A DNA stretch of 64,000 nt, from contig JALIRH010000100.1 of assembly GCA_023055505.1 (NCBI GenBank), positions 1,263,001 to 1,327,000 on the forward strand, read 5' to 3'. The DNA is from Callipepla californica brunnescens. Its lineage: Eukaryota; Chordata; Aves; Galliformes; Odontophoridae. The notes beneath the pieces are model-generated. The model ran no database searches, was not told the origin of the DNA, and worked only from the letters and a program-made list of their open reading frames with translations. Position numbers and translations under genes: made by a program. Every line of letters begins with the position of its first letter. The stretch's first letter is position 1. Shown here piece after piece: positions 8,941-23,050 of this stretch.

Positions 8941-11900
8941 AACCATAACCCTAACCTAAACCTAATCCCAATCCTAACCCTAACCCTACCCTAAACCCTA
9001 ACACTAATCCCCTAAACCTTACCACAACCCTAACCCTGAACCCTAACACTACCCTAACCCTGAACCTAACCCTAATCCTACCCTAACACCAACCCTCACC
9101 CTAACCCTTACCCAAACCCTAAACGTACCCTAACCCTAACACTAACCCTACCCTAACTCTAACCCTACCCTAACCCTACCCTAACTCTTACCCTATCCCT
9201 AACCCTAACCCCTAACCCTAATACTGACCCTAACCCCTAACCCTAACCCTTACCGTAAATTCTAATCCAACCCTAACCCTTACCCTAACCCCTAACCCTA
9301 CCCTAACCCTACACTAACCCTCAAATCTAACCCTAATTCTACCCTAACCCTAACCCTACCCTTAACCCTGACCCTAACCATACCCTAACCCTTACCTAAC
9401 CCTAACTCTACCCTAATCCTTAACCCTAAACCTACCCTAACATTTACCCTAACCCCTAACCCTTACCCTAACCCCTACCTAACCATAACTCTAACACTAA
9501 CCCTAACCCTACCCTAACACCTAACCCCTAACCCTAACCCTGTGCTAACCCTAACCCTGACCCTGACCCTGACTCAAACCCTACCCTTAACCCTGACCCT
9601 GACCCTAACCCTACCCTAACCCTTACCTACCCCTAAGCCATAACCCTAACCCTAACACTAACCCTAACCCAACCCTAACCCTACCCTAACATTTACCCTA
9701 ACCCCTTACCCTTACCTAACCATAACCCTAACACTAACCCTAAACCTAACCTAACCCTACCCTAACCGTGACCCTAACCCCTATCCCCAACCCGTAAGCC
9801 CAAACCCTAACCCTGTCCCTAACCCCAACCCTACCCTAACCCTAACCCCAACCCTACCCTAACCCATACCCTGCCCCTAACCCTAACACTAACCCCTAAC
9901 CCTACCCGAGCCCTAACCCCTAACCTTAACCCTAACCCCTAACCCATACCCTACCCTAACACTACCCTACCCTTACCATAAACCTACCCTAACTCTACCC
10001 TTACCCTAACCCTACCCTAACCCTAACTCTAACCCTACCCTAACTCTAACCCTATCCATAACCCTAACCCTACCATAACCCTATTGATGGACCCTAACCC
10101 TACCCTAACCCTAACCCCTTACCCTAACACCTAACCCTAACCCTAAACCCTAAACCTTGCCTAACCCTATTGATGGACCCTAACCATAACACTAACCCTA
10201 CCCGTAATCCTACCCCTAACCCTTACCCAACCCTAACCCTAACCCTAATCCAACCTAACCCTAACCCTAACCCTAACACTAACCCTACCCCTACCCATAC
10301 ACCTAACCCTAACCCCTAACCCTAAACCCTAACCCTATTGATGGACCCTAACCGTAACCGGAACCCTAACCCTAACTTTACCCTAACCCTACCCGTAACC
10401 CTACCCCAAACCCTTACCCTATTCTAACCCTAACCCTAACCCTAACCCTAACCCTACCCTAACCCGAACTCCTAACACCTTAACCCTAATCCTAACCCCT
10501 AACCCTTACCCTACCCTAACCCTACCCCTACCCTACCCTAACACTAACCCCTAACCTTAACCCCTAACCCTAACCCTACCCTAACCCTAACCCTACACCC
10601 TAACCCTAAAACCCTAACCCTGACTCACACCCTACCCGTAACCCTGACCCTAATACTTACCATAACCATTATCTAACCCTAACCCTACCCCTTAAACCTA
10701 ACCCTAACCCTACCCTAACCTTTACCCTAACCCTAACCCTTACTTAACCATAACCCTACCCTAACACTAACCCTAACCCTACCGTAAACCCTAACCCTTA
10801 CCCTACCGTAAACCCTAACCCTTACCCTAACCCTAACCCTTACCCTTACCCTAACCCTACCCTAATCCTAACCCGTAACCCCAACCCCTAAGCCCTTATC
10901 CTGCCCCTAACCCTTACCCCACCCTAACCCTAAACCCAACCCTACCCTAGCCCTAAACCTACCCCAGCCCTAACCCCTAACCTTAACCCTAACCACTAAC
11001 CCAAACCCTACCCTAACCCTAACCCTACCCTAACCCTACCCTAACTCTAACCCTAACGCTTACCATAACCCTAACACTAACCCTACCCTAACCCTAACCC
11101 TGACACTGACCCTAACCCCTAACCCTAACCCTTACCGTAACCTCTAATCCAAACCTAACCCTAACCCTACCCTTACCTTAACCCTACCCATACCCCTACC
11201 CCTACCCTAACCCTACCCTAACCCCTAACCCTTACCCTAACCATACTATAAGCCTAACCCTGACCCTAACACTGACCCTAACCCTAACCCTTACCCTAAC
11301 CCTTACCTTTCCCTAACTCTTACCCTAACCCTTACCATAAACCTAATCCTAACCCCTACCCTAACATTAACCCTACACTAACCCTGACCCAAACACCTAA
11401 CCCTAACCTAACACTAGCCCTACCCTAACCCTAACCCCAACCCTATCCTTAACCCTAACCCTAACCCTAACTCCTAACCCTACTCTAACCCTAAACCTTA
11501 ACCTAACCGTAACCCCTGACCATACCCTAACCCCTAACCCTAACCCTACCCATACCCCTACCCCTACACTAACCCAACCCCTAACCCCTAACCCTAGCCC
11601 TACCCTAACCCCTAAACCTAACCCTAACCCTAAACCTTAACCCTACCCTAACCCTAACCCTAACCCTAACCCTAACCCTAACCCTACCCTAACCCTTACC
11701 CTAAACCAAACCCTACCCTAACTCTAACCCTAACCCTTACCCTGACCCTAACCCCTAACCCTAACCCTTACAGTAACCCCTAACCCTACCCTAACCCTAA
11801 CCCCTAACCTTAACTCCTAACCCTAAACCCTAAACCCTAACCCTAACCCTACACTAACCCTAATCTAAACTAACCCTAACCCTATTGATGGACCCAAAAC

Positions 11901-13790
11901 CTAACCCTAACCCTACACTAACCATAACACTTAACCTAACCGTACCCTAACCCTGACTCAAACCCTACCCTTAACCCTGACCCTAACCCTACCCTAACCC
12001 TTACCTAACCCTAACCCTACCCTAACCCTAACACTACCCTAACATTTACCCTAACCCCTAACCCTTACCTAACCATAACCCTAACACTAAAACTAACCCT
12101 ACTCTAACCCCTAACCCTACCCTAACCCTTACCCTAACACTAACCCTAAACCTACCCTAACCGTGACCCTAACCCTTAACCCCAACCCCAGAGCCCTAAC
12201 CCTAACCCTGCCCCTAACCCCAACCCAACCCTAACCCTAACCCCAACCCTACCCTAACCCTAACACTAATCCCTAACCCTACCCTAGCCCTAACTCCTAA
12301 CTCCTAATTTTAACCCTAACACTAACCCTAGCCCTACCCTAACCCTACCCCTTACACTAACCATACCCTAACCCTAAAACTGACCCTACACCATCCCTGA
12401 CCCTAACCCTAACCCTTACCCTAACCCTTACCTATCCCTAACCCTACTCTAAACCTTAACCCTAACCCTACCCTAACCCTTACCCATACCCCTACCCCTA
12501 ACCCCTAAATCTAGCCCTACCCTAAGCCTAACCCTACCCTATCCCTAACCCTTACCCTAACCCTTACCTATCCCTAACCCTACCCTAACCCTAACCATAC
12601 CCCTACCCCTAACCCCTACATCTAGCCCTACCCTAACCCTAACCCTACCCTATCCCTAACCCTAACCCTTACCCTAACCCTTACCTATCCCTAACCCTAC
12701 CCTAACCCTACCCCTAACCCTACCCTAACCCTGACTCAAACCCTACCCTTAACCCTGACCCTGACCCTAACCCTACCCTAACCCTTACCTACCCCTAACC
12801 CATAACCCTAACCCATAACCCTAACCCTACCCTAACATTTACCCTAACCCTTACCTAACCATAACCCTAACACTAACCCTAAACCTAACCTAACCCTACC
12901 CTAACCGTGACCCTAACCCCTATCCCCAACCCGTAAGCCCAAACCTTAACCCTGTCCCTAACCCCAACCCTACCCTAACCCTAACCACAACCCTACCCTA
13001 ACCCTAAACCTAACACTAACCCCTAACCCTACCCTAGCCCTAATCCCTAACCCATACCATACCCTAACACTATTCTACCCTTACCCAAAACCTACTCTAA
13101 CTCTACCCTTACCCTAACCCTACCCTAAACCTAACTATAACCCTACCCTAACTCTAACCCTAACCCTAACTCTTACCCTATCCCTAACCCTAACCCCTAA
13201 CCCTGACACTGACCCTAACCACTAAACCTAACCCTTACCGTAAATTCTAATCCAACCCTAACCCTACCCTAACCCTACCCATACCCCTACCCCTAACCCT
13301 AACCTAACCCTAACCCTAACCCTAACCCCTAACCCTAAACCCTAACCCTAACCCCTAACCGTAGCCCTACCCTAACCCTACCCCTCACCCTAACCCTAAC
13401 ACTACCCTAACCCTAACCCCTAACCGTAGCCCTACCCTAACCCTACCCCTCACCATAACCGTATCCCTTACCCTAACCCTTACCTATCCCTAACCCTAAC
13501 CCTAAACCTTAACTCTACCCTAACCCTACCCTAAACCTAACCCTAACCTTAAACCCTAACCCCAACCCACCAGATCCCTAACCCTAACTCTAACCCTAAC
13601 CCTACTGATTCCTTCCCATAACCCTACCCTAACCCTAACCCTACCCTAAACTTAACCCCTAACCCTAACCCTTACCCTAACCCTAACATTGACCCTATCT
13701 CTGACCCTAACCCCTAACCCTAACCCTTACCGTAACCCCTAACCCTAAACCCTAACCCTAACACTAACCCTACACTAACCCTAATCTAAA

Positions 13791-13825
<35 letters not shown>

Positions 13826-16800
13826 CCCTACACTAACCCTAATCTAAACTAACCCTAACCCTATTGATGGACCCAAAACCTAACCCTAACCCTACCCTAA
13901 CCCTAACACATACCCTAACCGTACCCTAACCCTAACCCTGACCCTAACCCTGACTCAAACCCAACCCTTAACCCTGACCCTAACCCTACCCTAACCCTCA
14001 CTCAAACCCTACCATTAACCCTGACCCTGACCCTACCCTAACCCTCACTCAAACCCTACCCTTAACCCTGACCCTGACCCTAACCCTACCCTAACCCTTA
14101 CCTATCTCTAACCCTACCCTAACCCTAACCCTACCCTAACCCTCCAATCTAACCCTAATTCTACTCTAACCCTAACCCCTAACCCTAACCCTACCCTAAC
14201 CCTAAACCCTAATCCTACCATAACCCTATTGATGGACCCTAATTCTACCTTAACCCTAACCCCTAACCCTAACACTAACCCTACGCTAATCCTAATCTAA
14301 ACTAACCCTAACCCTATTGATGGACCCAAAACCTAACCCTAACCCTACCCTAACCATAACACTTAACCTAACCGTACCCTAACCCTAACCCTGACCCTAA
14401 CCCTGACTCAAACCCTACCCTTAACCCTGACCCTAACCCTACCCTAACCCTTACCCTAACCCTAACCCTACCCTAACCCTAACATTTACCCTAACCCCTA
14501 ACCCTTACCCTAACCCTTACCTAACCATAACCCTAACACTAAAACTAACCCTACTCTAACCCCTAACCCTACCCTAACCCTTACCCTAACACTAACCCTA
14601 AACCTACCCTAACCGTGACCCTAACCCCTAACCCCAACCCCTAAGCCCTAACCCTAACCCTGCCCTAACCCTAACCCCAACCCTACCCATAACCCTAATA
14701 CTAACCCCTAACCCTACCCTAGCCCTAACTTCTAACCCCTAATTTTAACCCTAACACTAACCCTAGCCCTACCCTAACCCTACCCCTTACACTAACCATA
14801 CCCTAACCCTAACACTGACCCTACCCCCATCCCTGACCCTAACCCTAACCCTTACCCTAACCCTTACCTATCCCTAACCCTACCCTAACCCTTACCCATA
14901 CCCCTACCCCTAACCCCTAAATCTAGCCCTACCCTAAGCCTAACCCTACCCTATCCCTGACCCTAACCCTAACCCTTACCTATCCCTAACCCTACCCTAA
15001 CACTAAACCTAACCCTGCCCTAACCCTTACCATAACCCTAACCCTAACCCTAGCCCTACCCTAACCCTACCCTTACCCTAACCTTAACCCTAACCCTGCC
15101 CTAACCCTTACCATAACCCTAACCCTAACCCTAGCCCTACCCTAACCCTACCCTAACCCTAACCCCAACCCTATCCCTAACCCTACCCTTACCCTAACCC
15201 TAACCCTTATCCTAACATTAACCCCTGACGCTACCCTAAATTGTTACCCTAACCCTACCCTAACCCTTACCCTAAACCAAACCCTACCCAAACTCTAACC
15301 CTAACACTTACCCTGACCCTAACCCCTAACCCTAACCCTTAACGTAACCCCTAACCCTACCCTAACGCTAACCCCTAATCTTAACCCCTAACCCTAAACC
15401 CTAACCCTAACACTAACCCTACACTAACCCTAATCTAAACTAACCCTAACCCTATTGATGGACCCAAAACCTACCCCTAACCCTACCCTAACCATAACAC
15501 TTACCCTAACCATACCCTAACCCTAACCCTACCCTAACCCTCACCCTAACACTACCCTAACACTACCCTAACATTTACCCTAACCCCTAACCCTTACCCT
15601 AACCCTTACCTGACCATAACCCTAACACTAAACCTAACCCTAACCCTTAACCCCAACCCCTAAGCCCTAACCCTAACTCCTAAGCCCTAACCCCACCCTA
15701 ACCCTAACCCTGCCCCTAACACCTAACCCTACCCTAGCCCTATCCTCGCCCTAACCCCTAATTTTAACCCTAACCCCTAACCCTAACCCTACCCTAACAC
15801 TAACCCTGCCCCTTACCCTAACCATACCCTAACCCTAACACTGACCCTACCCCTATCCCTGACCCTAACCCTTACTCTAACCCTTACCTATCCCTAACCC
15901 TACCCTAACCCTTAACCCGAACCCTACCCTAACCCTTACCCCTAACCTTAACCCTACACTAACCCTCAAATCTAACCCTAATTCTACCCTAACCCTAACC
16001 CCTAACCCTACCCTAACCCTAACCCTGACTCAAACCCTACCCTTAACCCCGACCCTAACCCTACTCTAACCCTTACCCTAACACTACCCTAACATTTACC
16101 CTAACCTTTAAACCTTACCTAACCATAACACTAATACTAAAACTAACCCTACCCTAACCCCTAACCCTACCCTAACCCTTTCCCTAACACTAACCCTAAC
16201 CCTGCACTAACCGTGACCCTAACCCCCAACCCCAACCCCTAAGCCCTAACCCTAACCCTGCCCCTAACCCCAACCCTACCCTAACCCTAACCCTGCCCCT
16301 AACCCTAACACTAACCCCTAACCCTACCCTAGCCCTAACCCCTAACCACTAATTTTAACCCTAACCCTTAACCCTAGCCCTACCCTAACCCTGCCCTAAC
16401 CCTAACCATACCCTAACCCTAACACTGACCCTAACCCTATCCCTGACCCTAACCCTTACCTATCCCTAACCCTACCCTAACCCTTAACCCTAACCCTACT
16501 CTAACACTTACCCTAACCCCTAACCCTAACCCTATCCCTTACCTAACCCTATCCCTACACTAACCCTCAAATCTAACCCTAATTCTACCCTAACCCTAAC
16601 CCCACCCTAAACCTAACCCTGACTCAAACCCTACCCTTAACCCTGACCCTAACCCTACCCTAACCCTTACCTAACCCTAACCCTACCCTAACCCTAACAC
16701 TACCCTAACATTTACCCTAACCCCTAACCCTTACCTAACCATAACACTAACACTAAAACTAACCCTACCCTAACCCCTAACCCTACCCTAACCCTTACCC

Positions 16801-19062
16801 TAACACTAACCCTAACCCTGCACTAACCGTGACCCTAACCCCTAACCCCAACCCCTAAGCCCTAACCCTAACCCTGCCCCTAACCCCAACCCTACCCTAA
16901 CCCTAACCCTGCCCCTAACCCTCACACTAACCCCTAACCCTACCCTAGCCCTAACCCCTAACCCCTAATTTTAACCCTAACCCTTAACCCTAGCCCTACC
17001 CTAACCCTGCCCTAACCCTAACCATACCCTAACCCTAACACTGACCCTAACCCTATCCCTGACCCTAACCCTTACCTATCCCTAACCCTACCCTAACCCT
17101 TAACCCTAACCCTACTCTAACACTTACCCTAACCCCTAACCCTAACCCTATCCCTTACCTAACCCTATCCCTACACTAACCCTCAAATCTAACCCTAATT
17201 CTACCCTAACCCTAACCCCACCCTAAACCTAACCCTGACTCAAACCCTACCCTAACCCTTACCTAACCCTAACCCTACCCTAACCCTAACACTACCCTAA
17301 CATTTACCCTAACCCCTAACCCTTACCTAACCATAACAGTAACACTAAAACTAACCGTACCCTAACCCCTAACCCTACCCTAACCCTTACCCTAACACTA
17401 ACCCTAACCCTGCACTAACCGTGACCCTAACCCCTAACCCCAACCCCTAAGCCCTAACCCTAACCCTGCCCCTAACCCCAACCCTACCCTAACCCTAACC
17501 CTGCCCCTAACCCTCACACTAACCCCTAACCCTACCCTAGCCCTAACACCTAACCCCTAATTTTAACCCTAACCCTTAACCCTAGCCCTACCCTAACCCT
17601 GCTCTAACCCTAACACTGACCCTAATACTATCCCTGACCCTAACCCTTACCTATCCCTAACCCTACCCTAACCCTACCCTAACTCCTAACCCTAACCCTA
17701 TCCCTTACCTAACCCTAACCCTACACTAACCCTCAAATCTAACCCTAATTCTACCCTAACACTAACCCCTAACCCTACCCTAACCCTAACCCTACCCTAC
17801 CCCTGACTCAAACCCTACCCTTAACCCTCCTTAACCCTACCCTAACCCTTACCTAACCCTAACCCTACCCTAACCCTTAACCCTAACCCTACCCTAACAT
17901 TTACCCTAACCCCTAACCATAACCCTAACACTAACCCTAACCCTAACCTTACCCTACCCTAACCGTGACCCTAACCCCTAAACTCAACCCATAAGCCCTA
18001 ACCCCAAACCCTTACCTAACCCAAACCCTACCCTAATCCTAACCCTAACCCTGCCCCTAACCCTAACACAAACCCCTAACCCTACCCTAGCCCTACCCTA
18101 GACCTAACCCTACCCTAGCCCTAACCCCTAACCCCTAACCCAAACCCTAACCTTACCCTAAACCTACCCTAACCCTACCCTTACCCTAACTCTAACCCTA
18201 ACACTAACCCTACCCTAACTCTTACCCTATCCCTAACGCTAAGCCCTAACCCTGACACTGACCCTAACTCCTAACCCTAACCCTTACCGAAAATTCTAAT
18301 CCAACCCTAACCCTAACCCTACCCTAACCCTACCCATACCCCTACCCCTAACCCTACACTAACCCTTACCCTAACCCTTACCTATCCCTAACCCTAGCCC
18401 TACCCTAACCCTAACCCTTACCCTATCCCTAACCCTAACCCTTACCTATCTCTAACCCTACCCTAACCCTTAACCCTAACCCTTAACCCTAACCCTACCC
18501 TAACCCTCCAATCTAACCCTAATTCTACTCTAACCCTAACCCTACCCTAACCCTAAACCCTAACCCTACCATAACCCTATTGATGGACCCTAGTTCTACC
18601 CTAACCCTAACCCCTAACCCTAACCCCTAACCCTAACCCCTAACCCTTTGCTAACCCTATTGATGGACCCTAACTGTAACACTAACCCTACCCGTAATCC
18701 TACCCCTAACCCTTACCCAACCCTAACCCTAACCCTTACCCTACCCTAACCCTAACCCTTACCCTAAACCTAACCCTACCCTAATTCTAACCCTAACCCT
18801 GACCCTATCCCTAAACCTAACCCCTGACCCTAACCCCTAACCTTAACCCCTAACCCTAACCCTACCCTTACCCTAACCCTACACCCTAACCCTAAACCCT
18901 ACCCTAACCTAACCCTAACCCTACCCTAACCCTAAAACCCTAACCCTACCTCACACCCTACCCTTAACCCTGACCCTAATACTTACCCTAACCATTATCT
19001 AACCCTAACCTTACCCCATCCCTACCCTACCCCTTAAACCTAACCCTAACCCTACCCTAACG
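8941..19062. repeat. Degenerate CCCTAA telomere-like array (about 10 kb)
   Basis: C-rich strand telomeric repeat with frequent variants (CCCTAC, CCCTTA, CCCTGA, CCATAA) and few pure runs. Higher-order structure is visible: ATTGATGGACCC recurs about ten times between 10083 and 18665, and blocks containing ACTAACCGTGACCCTAACCC recur, for example near 16205, 16818 and 17412, at roughly 600 bp. No gene was seen. The degeneracy argues for an interstitial or subtelomeric array rather than a chromosome terminus. Confidence 0.95.
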
Positions 19063-20044
19063 GTGTCAGAATGTGACAGTCACAATATCAAAGTATCACA
19101 ATGTCAGAACGTCAGTGTCACAAGGTTAGAATTTCACAATGCCAAAATATCACAATGTGAGAATCTAAAAATGTCACAGTGTCAGAATGTCACAATGCAA
19201 AAATGAAAGACTGTCACAATACCAGAATGTAAAAATTTCACAGTCAGAATATTACAGTGTCACAATGTCAGAAGGTCGCATTTTCAGAATGTCAGTACGT
19301 GAGGATGTCAGAACGTCACAATGTCACAAAGTGAGAATATGAGAATGTCAGAATAACAGAATGTCAGAATGTGAGAACGAAATGATGTCAGAATGTGATT
19401 ATGTGAGAATGTCCGAATTTCAGAATGTCAGAATGTCACAACGTCAGAATGCAAGAATATCAGAATGTCCTAAGTTGAGAATGTCACAATGTATCTGAAT
19501 AGAAGAATGTAACATTGGCACAATCTCAGAATGTAACAAAGACATCACATCATAATGTCAGAATGTCAGAATTTCACAACTTCACAATGTCACAATGAGA
19601 GAATTTCAGAACGCAGCAATGTAACAATCTGAGAATGTCACAATATCAGATTGTCAGAATGTCAGAATGACAAAATGTGAGAATATCACAATATCACTAT
19701 GCCAGATTCCCAAAATGCCACGATGTCACAATCTCAGAATGTCAGAATCACAGAATTTGACACTGCGAGAATATCACAAAGTCACAAAGCCACAATGTCA
19801 TAATATCACAATATCACAATGTCAGAATGTCACTATGGCAGATTGTCAGAATGCCAGAACATCAGAAGGTGAGAATATAAGAATGTCAGAATGTCACAAT
19901 GTCACAATGAGAGAATATTAGAATGTCACAATGTCAACATGTCAGAATGTGAGAAAGGGAGAATGTCATGATGTCAGAATGTCTTAATGTCAGAATGTCA
20001 AATCGTCACAACCTCCCAATTAAAATTCAGGGAATATGACTGTG

Positions 20045-20967
20045 TGTGAAAGACAGCAACTGTTTTTGACTTTTGTTGTCTCAAAGCTTGCTTCATGAGG
20101 TCTTTCTGGCTAGAAGACTCTAATTGACAACTGCTTGGAGAAGCTGATCATCACAAAGGACAATAATACTTGTATGGCACCGAAAGTACTACTCCTGTTG
20201 ATTTATCTGTTGGGCCAGATGTGTTGGGTGGGCACAAATCAAACTAATGCCAGAACACGGAGGCAGCTAAAGAAAGCAGGATAGACACCCTGTTGTCCCT
20301 ACAAGACAAGCCTCTCTTAAAACAAAACACCCACATGAATGGTGAGGAGCTTTCCTCCTTCAAGGTTTGAAAATTTAAAGCAAAACTGACCTTTAGGTTT
20401 AATCCCCTCGATAACCAGAGTCTGGAACGTGATGAATATGCATGTGCTATACCTTTAAATAGCTATTCATTTCTCTCTTACGTGCGCATGTTTGGTGAAG
20501 CAATCCCCCATGTACCCAGCGCGCCGCTTGACAGAACTCATTGGTGTGTCGAGTTGCTCAGTTGGTTTTCTCGACACCACTAAACCAAAGACTTTGAAGA
20601 AGAGACTTTCCTGAGGGAAAAACCTCTTTGGAAGAACCCCCCTGCACAGCGCCTGCTTGCTGCAAAACTTCCCGGCTTTCTCCCATCCCCCGCGGAGACC
20701 AGACGAATTCCTGAGACCAACGGACTACGGACCTCGCCAGATCCACGGTGCTGATGCTCTCTCTTTCTCTTTCTTGCTTTCTGCCAAGTCTCTTCGCTTT
20801 TCATCTCTTTTCTATCACCCATCTTCCCTTCCCCATATCCCTAAAAAACTACTTATTGTAATAAACTGGTTGGGCTAAAATTTGAACCATTGCCTTTTAA
20901 TCTCACCATCGGGTATACACATACATATAAAGAACCTCATCTCCCTCCTTTATTTTGGAGCGTGACA
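20045..20967 (+). mobile_element. Solo LTR (923 bp) with CTGTG target duplication
   Basis: The element starts TGTGAAAGAC and ends GCGTGACA, giving TG...CA ends. CTGTG flanks it on both sides (20040-20044 and 20968-20972), a 5-bp target-site duplication inside the minisatellite's recurrent GACTGTGTC segment. AATAAA lies at 20860-20865 and a TTTAAATAG TATA-like box near 20452, fixing the plus orientation. No internal coding region is present. The family is not identified. Confidence 0.85.
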
Positions 20968-22140
20968 CTGTGTCAAAACGTCACAATGAGAGAATATGAA
21001 AAAGTGAGAACATCACAATGACCGAATGTCAGAATGTCGCAATTAGAAAATCGGGGAATATCAAAATGTCACAACGTCACAATGAGAGATAATAACACCA
21101 AGTGAATGACAATGTCACAGTGTCACAATGAGAGTATCTCAGAATGTCAGAACTTCAAAATGTCAAAATGTCACAAAGTCCAAATATCACAAGGACAGAA
21201 TGTCAGAATGACAGATTCCCACAGTTTCAGAATGTCAGAATGTGGTAATGAGAGAAAGTCAAAATATCGGAATGTCAGAATGTCACAAGGAGAGAATGTC
21301 AGAGTGTCACAATGCTATAATGTCAAAATGTCAGAACATCAGAAGGTCAGAATATCACAATGTCACAACGAGAGAACCTCAAAATGTCACCAAGAGAGAC
21401 TGTCAAACTATCAGAATGTGAGAATGAGTGAATGTCACAATGAGAGATGGCCACAATTTTAGAATGCCAGATTGTGAGAATGTCAGAATGTGAAAACGCC
21501 AGAATGGGAGTGAGTGAATGTCACAACATCAAAATGTCATAACGTCAGAATGAACCAATGTGAGAGTGCCTGAATGTCACAGTATGAGAACGTCACAATA
21601 TCACAAATCTCAGAATTTCAGTGTCAGAATGAGAGAATGTCACAATGCCACAATGAGAGAATGTCGCAATTACAGATTATTGATAGATCAGAATGTCAGA
21701 ATACGAGAAAGTGAGAATGTCCCAATGTTAGAATATCAGAATGAGGGAAAGAGAGAATGTCATGATGTCAGAATGTCAAATTGTCACAAAGTCACAATAT
21801 CACAATGAGAGAATATCAGAAAGTGAGAATATGCCAATGAATGAATGACACATTGTGAGAATGTCAGAATGTCAGAACGTCAGAATATCAGAATTACAAA
21901 ATCAGGGAATATGACTGTGTCACAATGTCACAAAGAGAGAATATGAAAAAGTGAGAATATCACAACGACCGAATGTCAGAACGTGACAATGTCACAATGT
22001 CAGAATGAGGGAAAGAGAGAATGTCATGAAGTCAGAATGTCAACTTGTCACAATGCCACAATAGCACAGTAAGAGAATATCAGAAAGTGAGAATTATGAC
22101 AGTGACTGAATGTCACGATGTGAGAAAGTCAGAATATTAG

Positions 22141-22473
22141 TATAGGGCAAATAACCCCCAAAAAAGCACTCCATGGAAATTGTGCGAAAGGCGGTATATT
22201 TTAGGTAGGCTTAAGAAAATGGTATACAAACAAGAAGAAAAGAGAGGAGCTCACCTTGATGATGGTCGAGGCTCGCTAATAACTCCAAAAGGGAGGGATC
22301 TCTAACAAGAGAACCTTCCCTGCTGGAGGTCAGCCCTTAAATGGGGTCTTGGCAGAGGTGGAGTCAAACTCCACCCCTTCCAATCACACTCACTTGTGCC
22401 CCTGCAGCTGACTCAGGGCTTGCCTCAGGTGATCAATCAGTGGTTCAGGCCATGATTCAACAGTTCCCATACA
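22141..22473 (-). mobile_element. Possible solo LTR or other insertion (333 bp)
   Basis: Unique sequence inserted in the 8-bp array and flanked by ATTAG on both sides (22136-22140 and 22474-22478). Read on the minus strand it begins TGTATGGGAACTG, but it lacks a clear CA end. A TTTAAGGG box and a splice-donor-like AAGGTGAGC also read on the minus strand. It could be a solo LTR or another short element. I do not recognise the family. Confidence 0.5.
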
Positions 22474-23050
22474 ATTAGAATGTCAGAATGTCACCATGAG
22501 AGTATCTCAGAATGTCACAATGTCAGAATGTCACAACGATAGAATGTCAAAATGGCAGCATGTGTCTGTGAGAGAATGTCACAATGACAGAATAGAAATA
22601 TGTCAGAATATAGCAATGAGAGAATGTTAGAATGCAACAATGTCAACATGTCAGAATGGGAGAAAGTGAGAATGTCATGATGTCAGAGTGTCTTAATGTC
22701 AGAATGTCAAATCTTCACTGTGTCACAACTACAAGATTAGGGAATATGACTGTGTCAGAAAGTCACAATAAGAGGAGATGAAAAAGAGAGAATATCACAA
22801 TGACCGAGTGTCACAATGTAAGAAAGTGAGAATGCGAGAATGTCAAAATGTCAGAATGACAGAATATCACTATGTCACAATGTCGCAATGTCTCAAGGTC
22901 AGAATATCAATATGTAACAGTGTAAGAACGTCCCAAATACCACAATGGGAGAATGACAGATTGTCACGATTACAGAATTTCAGAATGTGAAAATATCAGA
23001 ATGTCACAATGTCAGATTCTGAGAATGTCACAATGACAGTATGTCAGAAT

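Larger units (their letters stand above)
19063..23050. repeat. 8-bp minisatellite (AATGTCAC/AATGTCAG)
   Basis: Tandem degenerate octamers AATGTCAG, AATGTCAC and AATGTGAG. Since 24 bp is 8 codons, frames rich in Met, Ser, Cys and Asn stay open but have no coding support. A longer period is visible: GGGAATATGACTGTGTCA recurs near 20030, 21905 and 22740. Two inserted elements (20045-20967 and 22141-22473) split the array. Confidence 0.9.

Noticed and set aside
8941..19062. Chromosome terminus
   Set aside because: The repeat is highly variant, contains higher-order blocks, and is followed by other sequence on both sides. It is not a functional telomere tract.
19667..22990. Met/Cys/Asn/Ser-rich open frames in the 8-bp array
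   Set aside because: They are translations of the octamer AATGTCAN and recur in all blocks.
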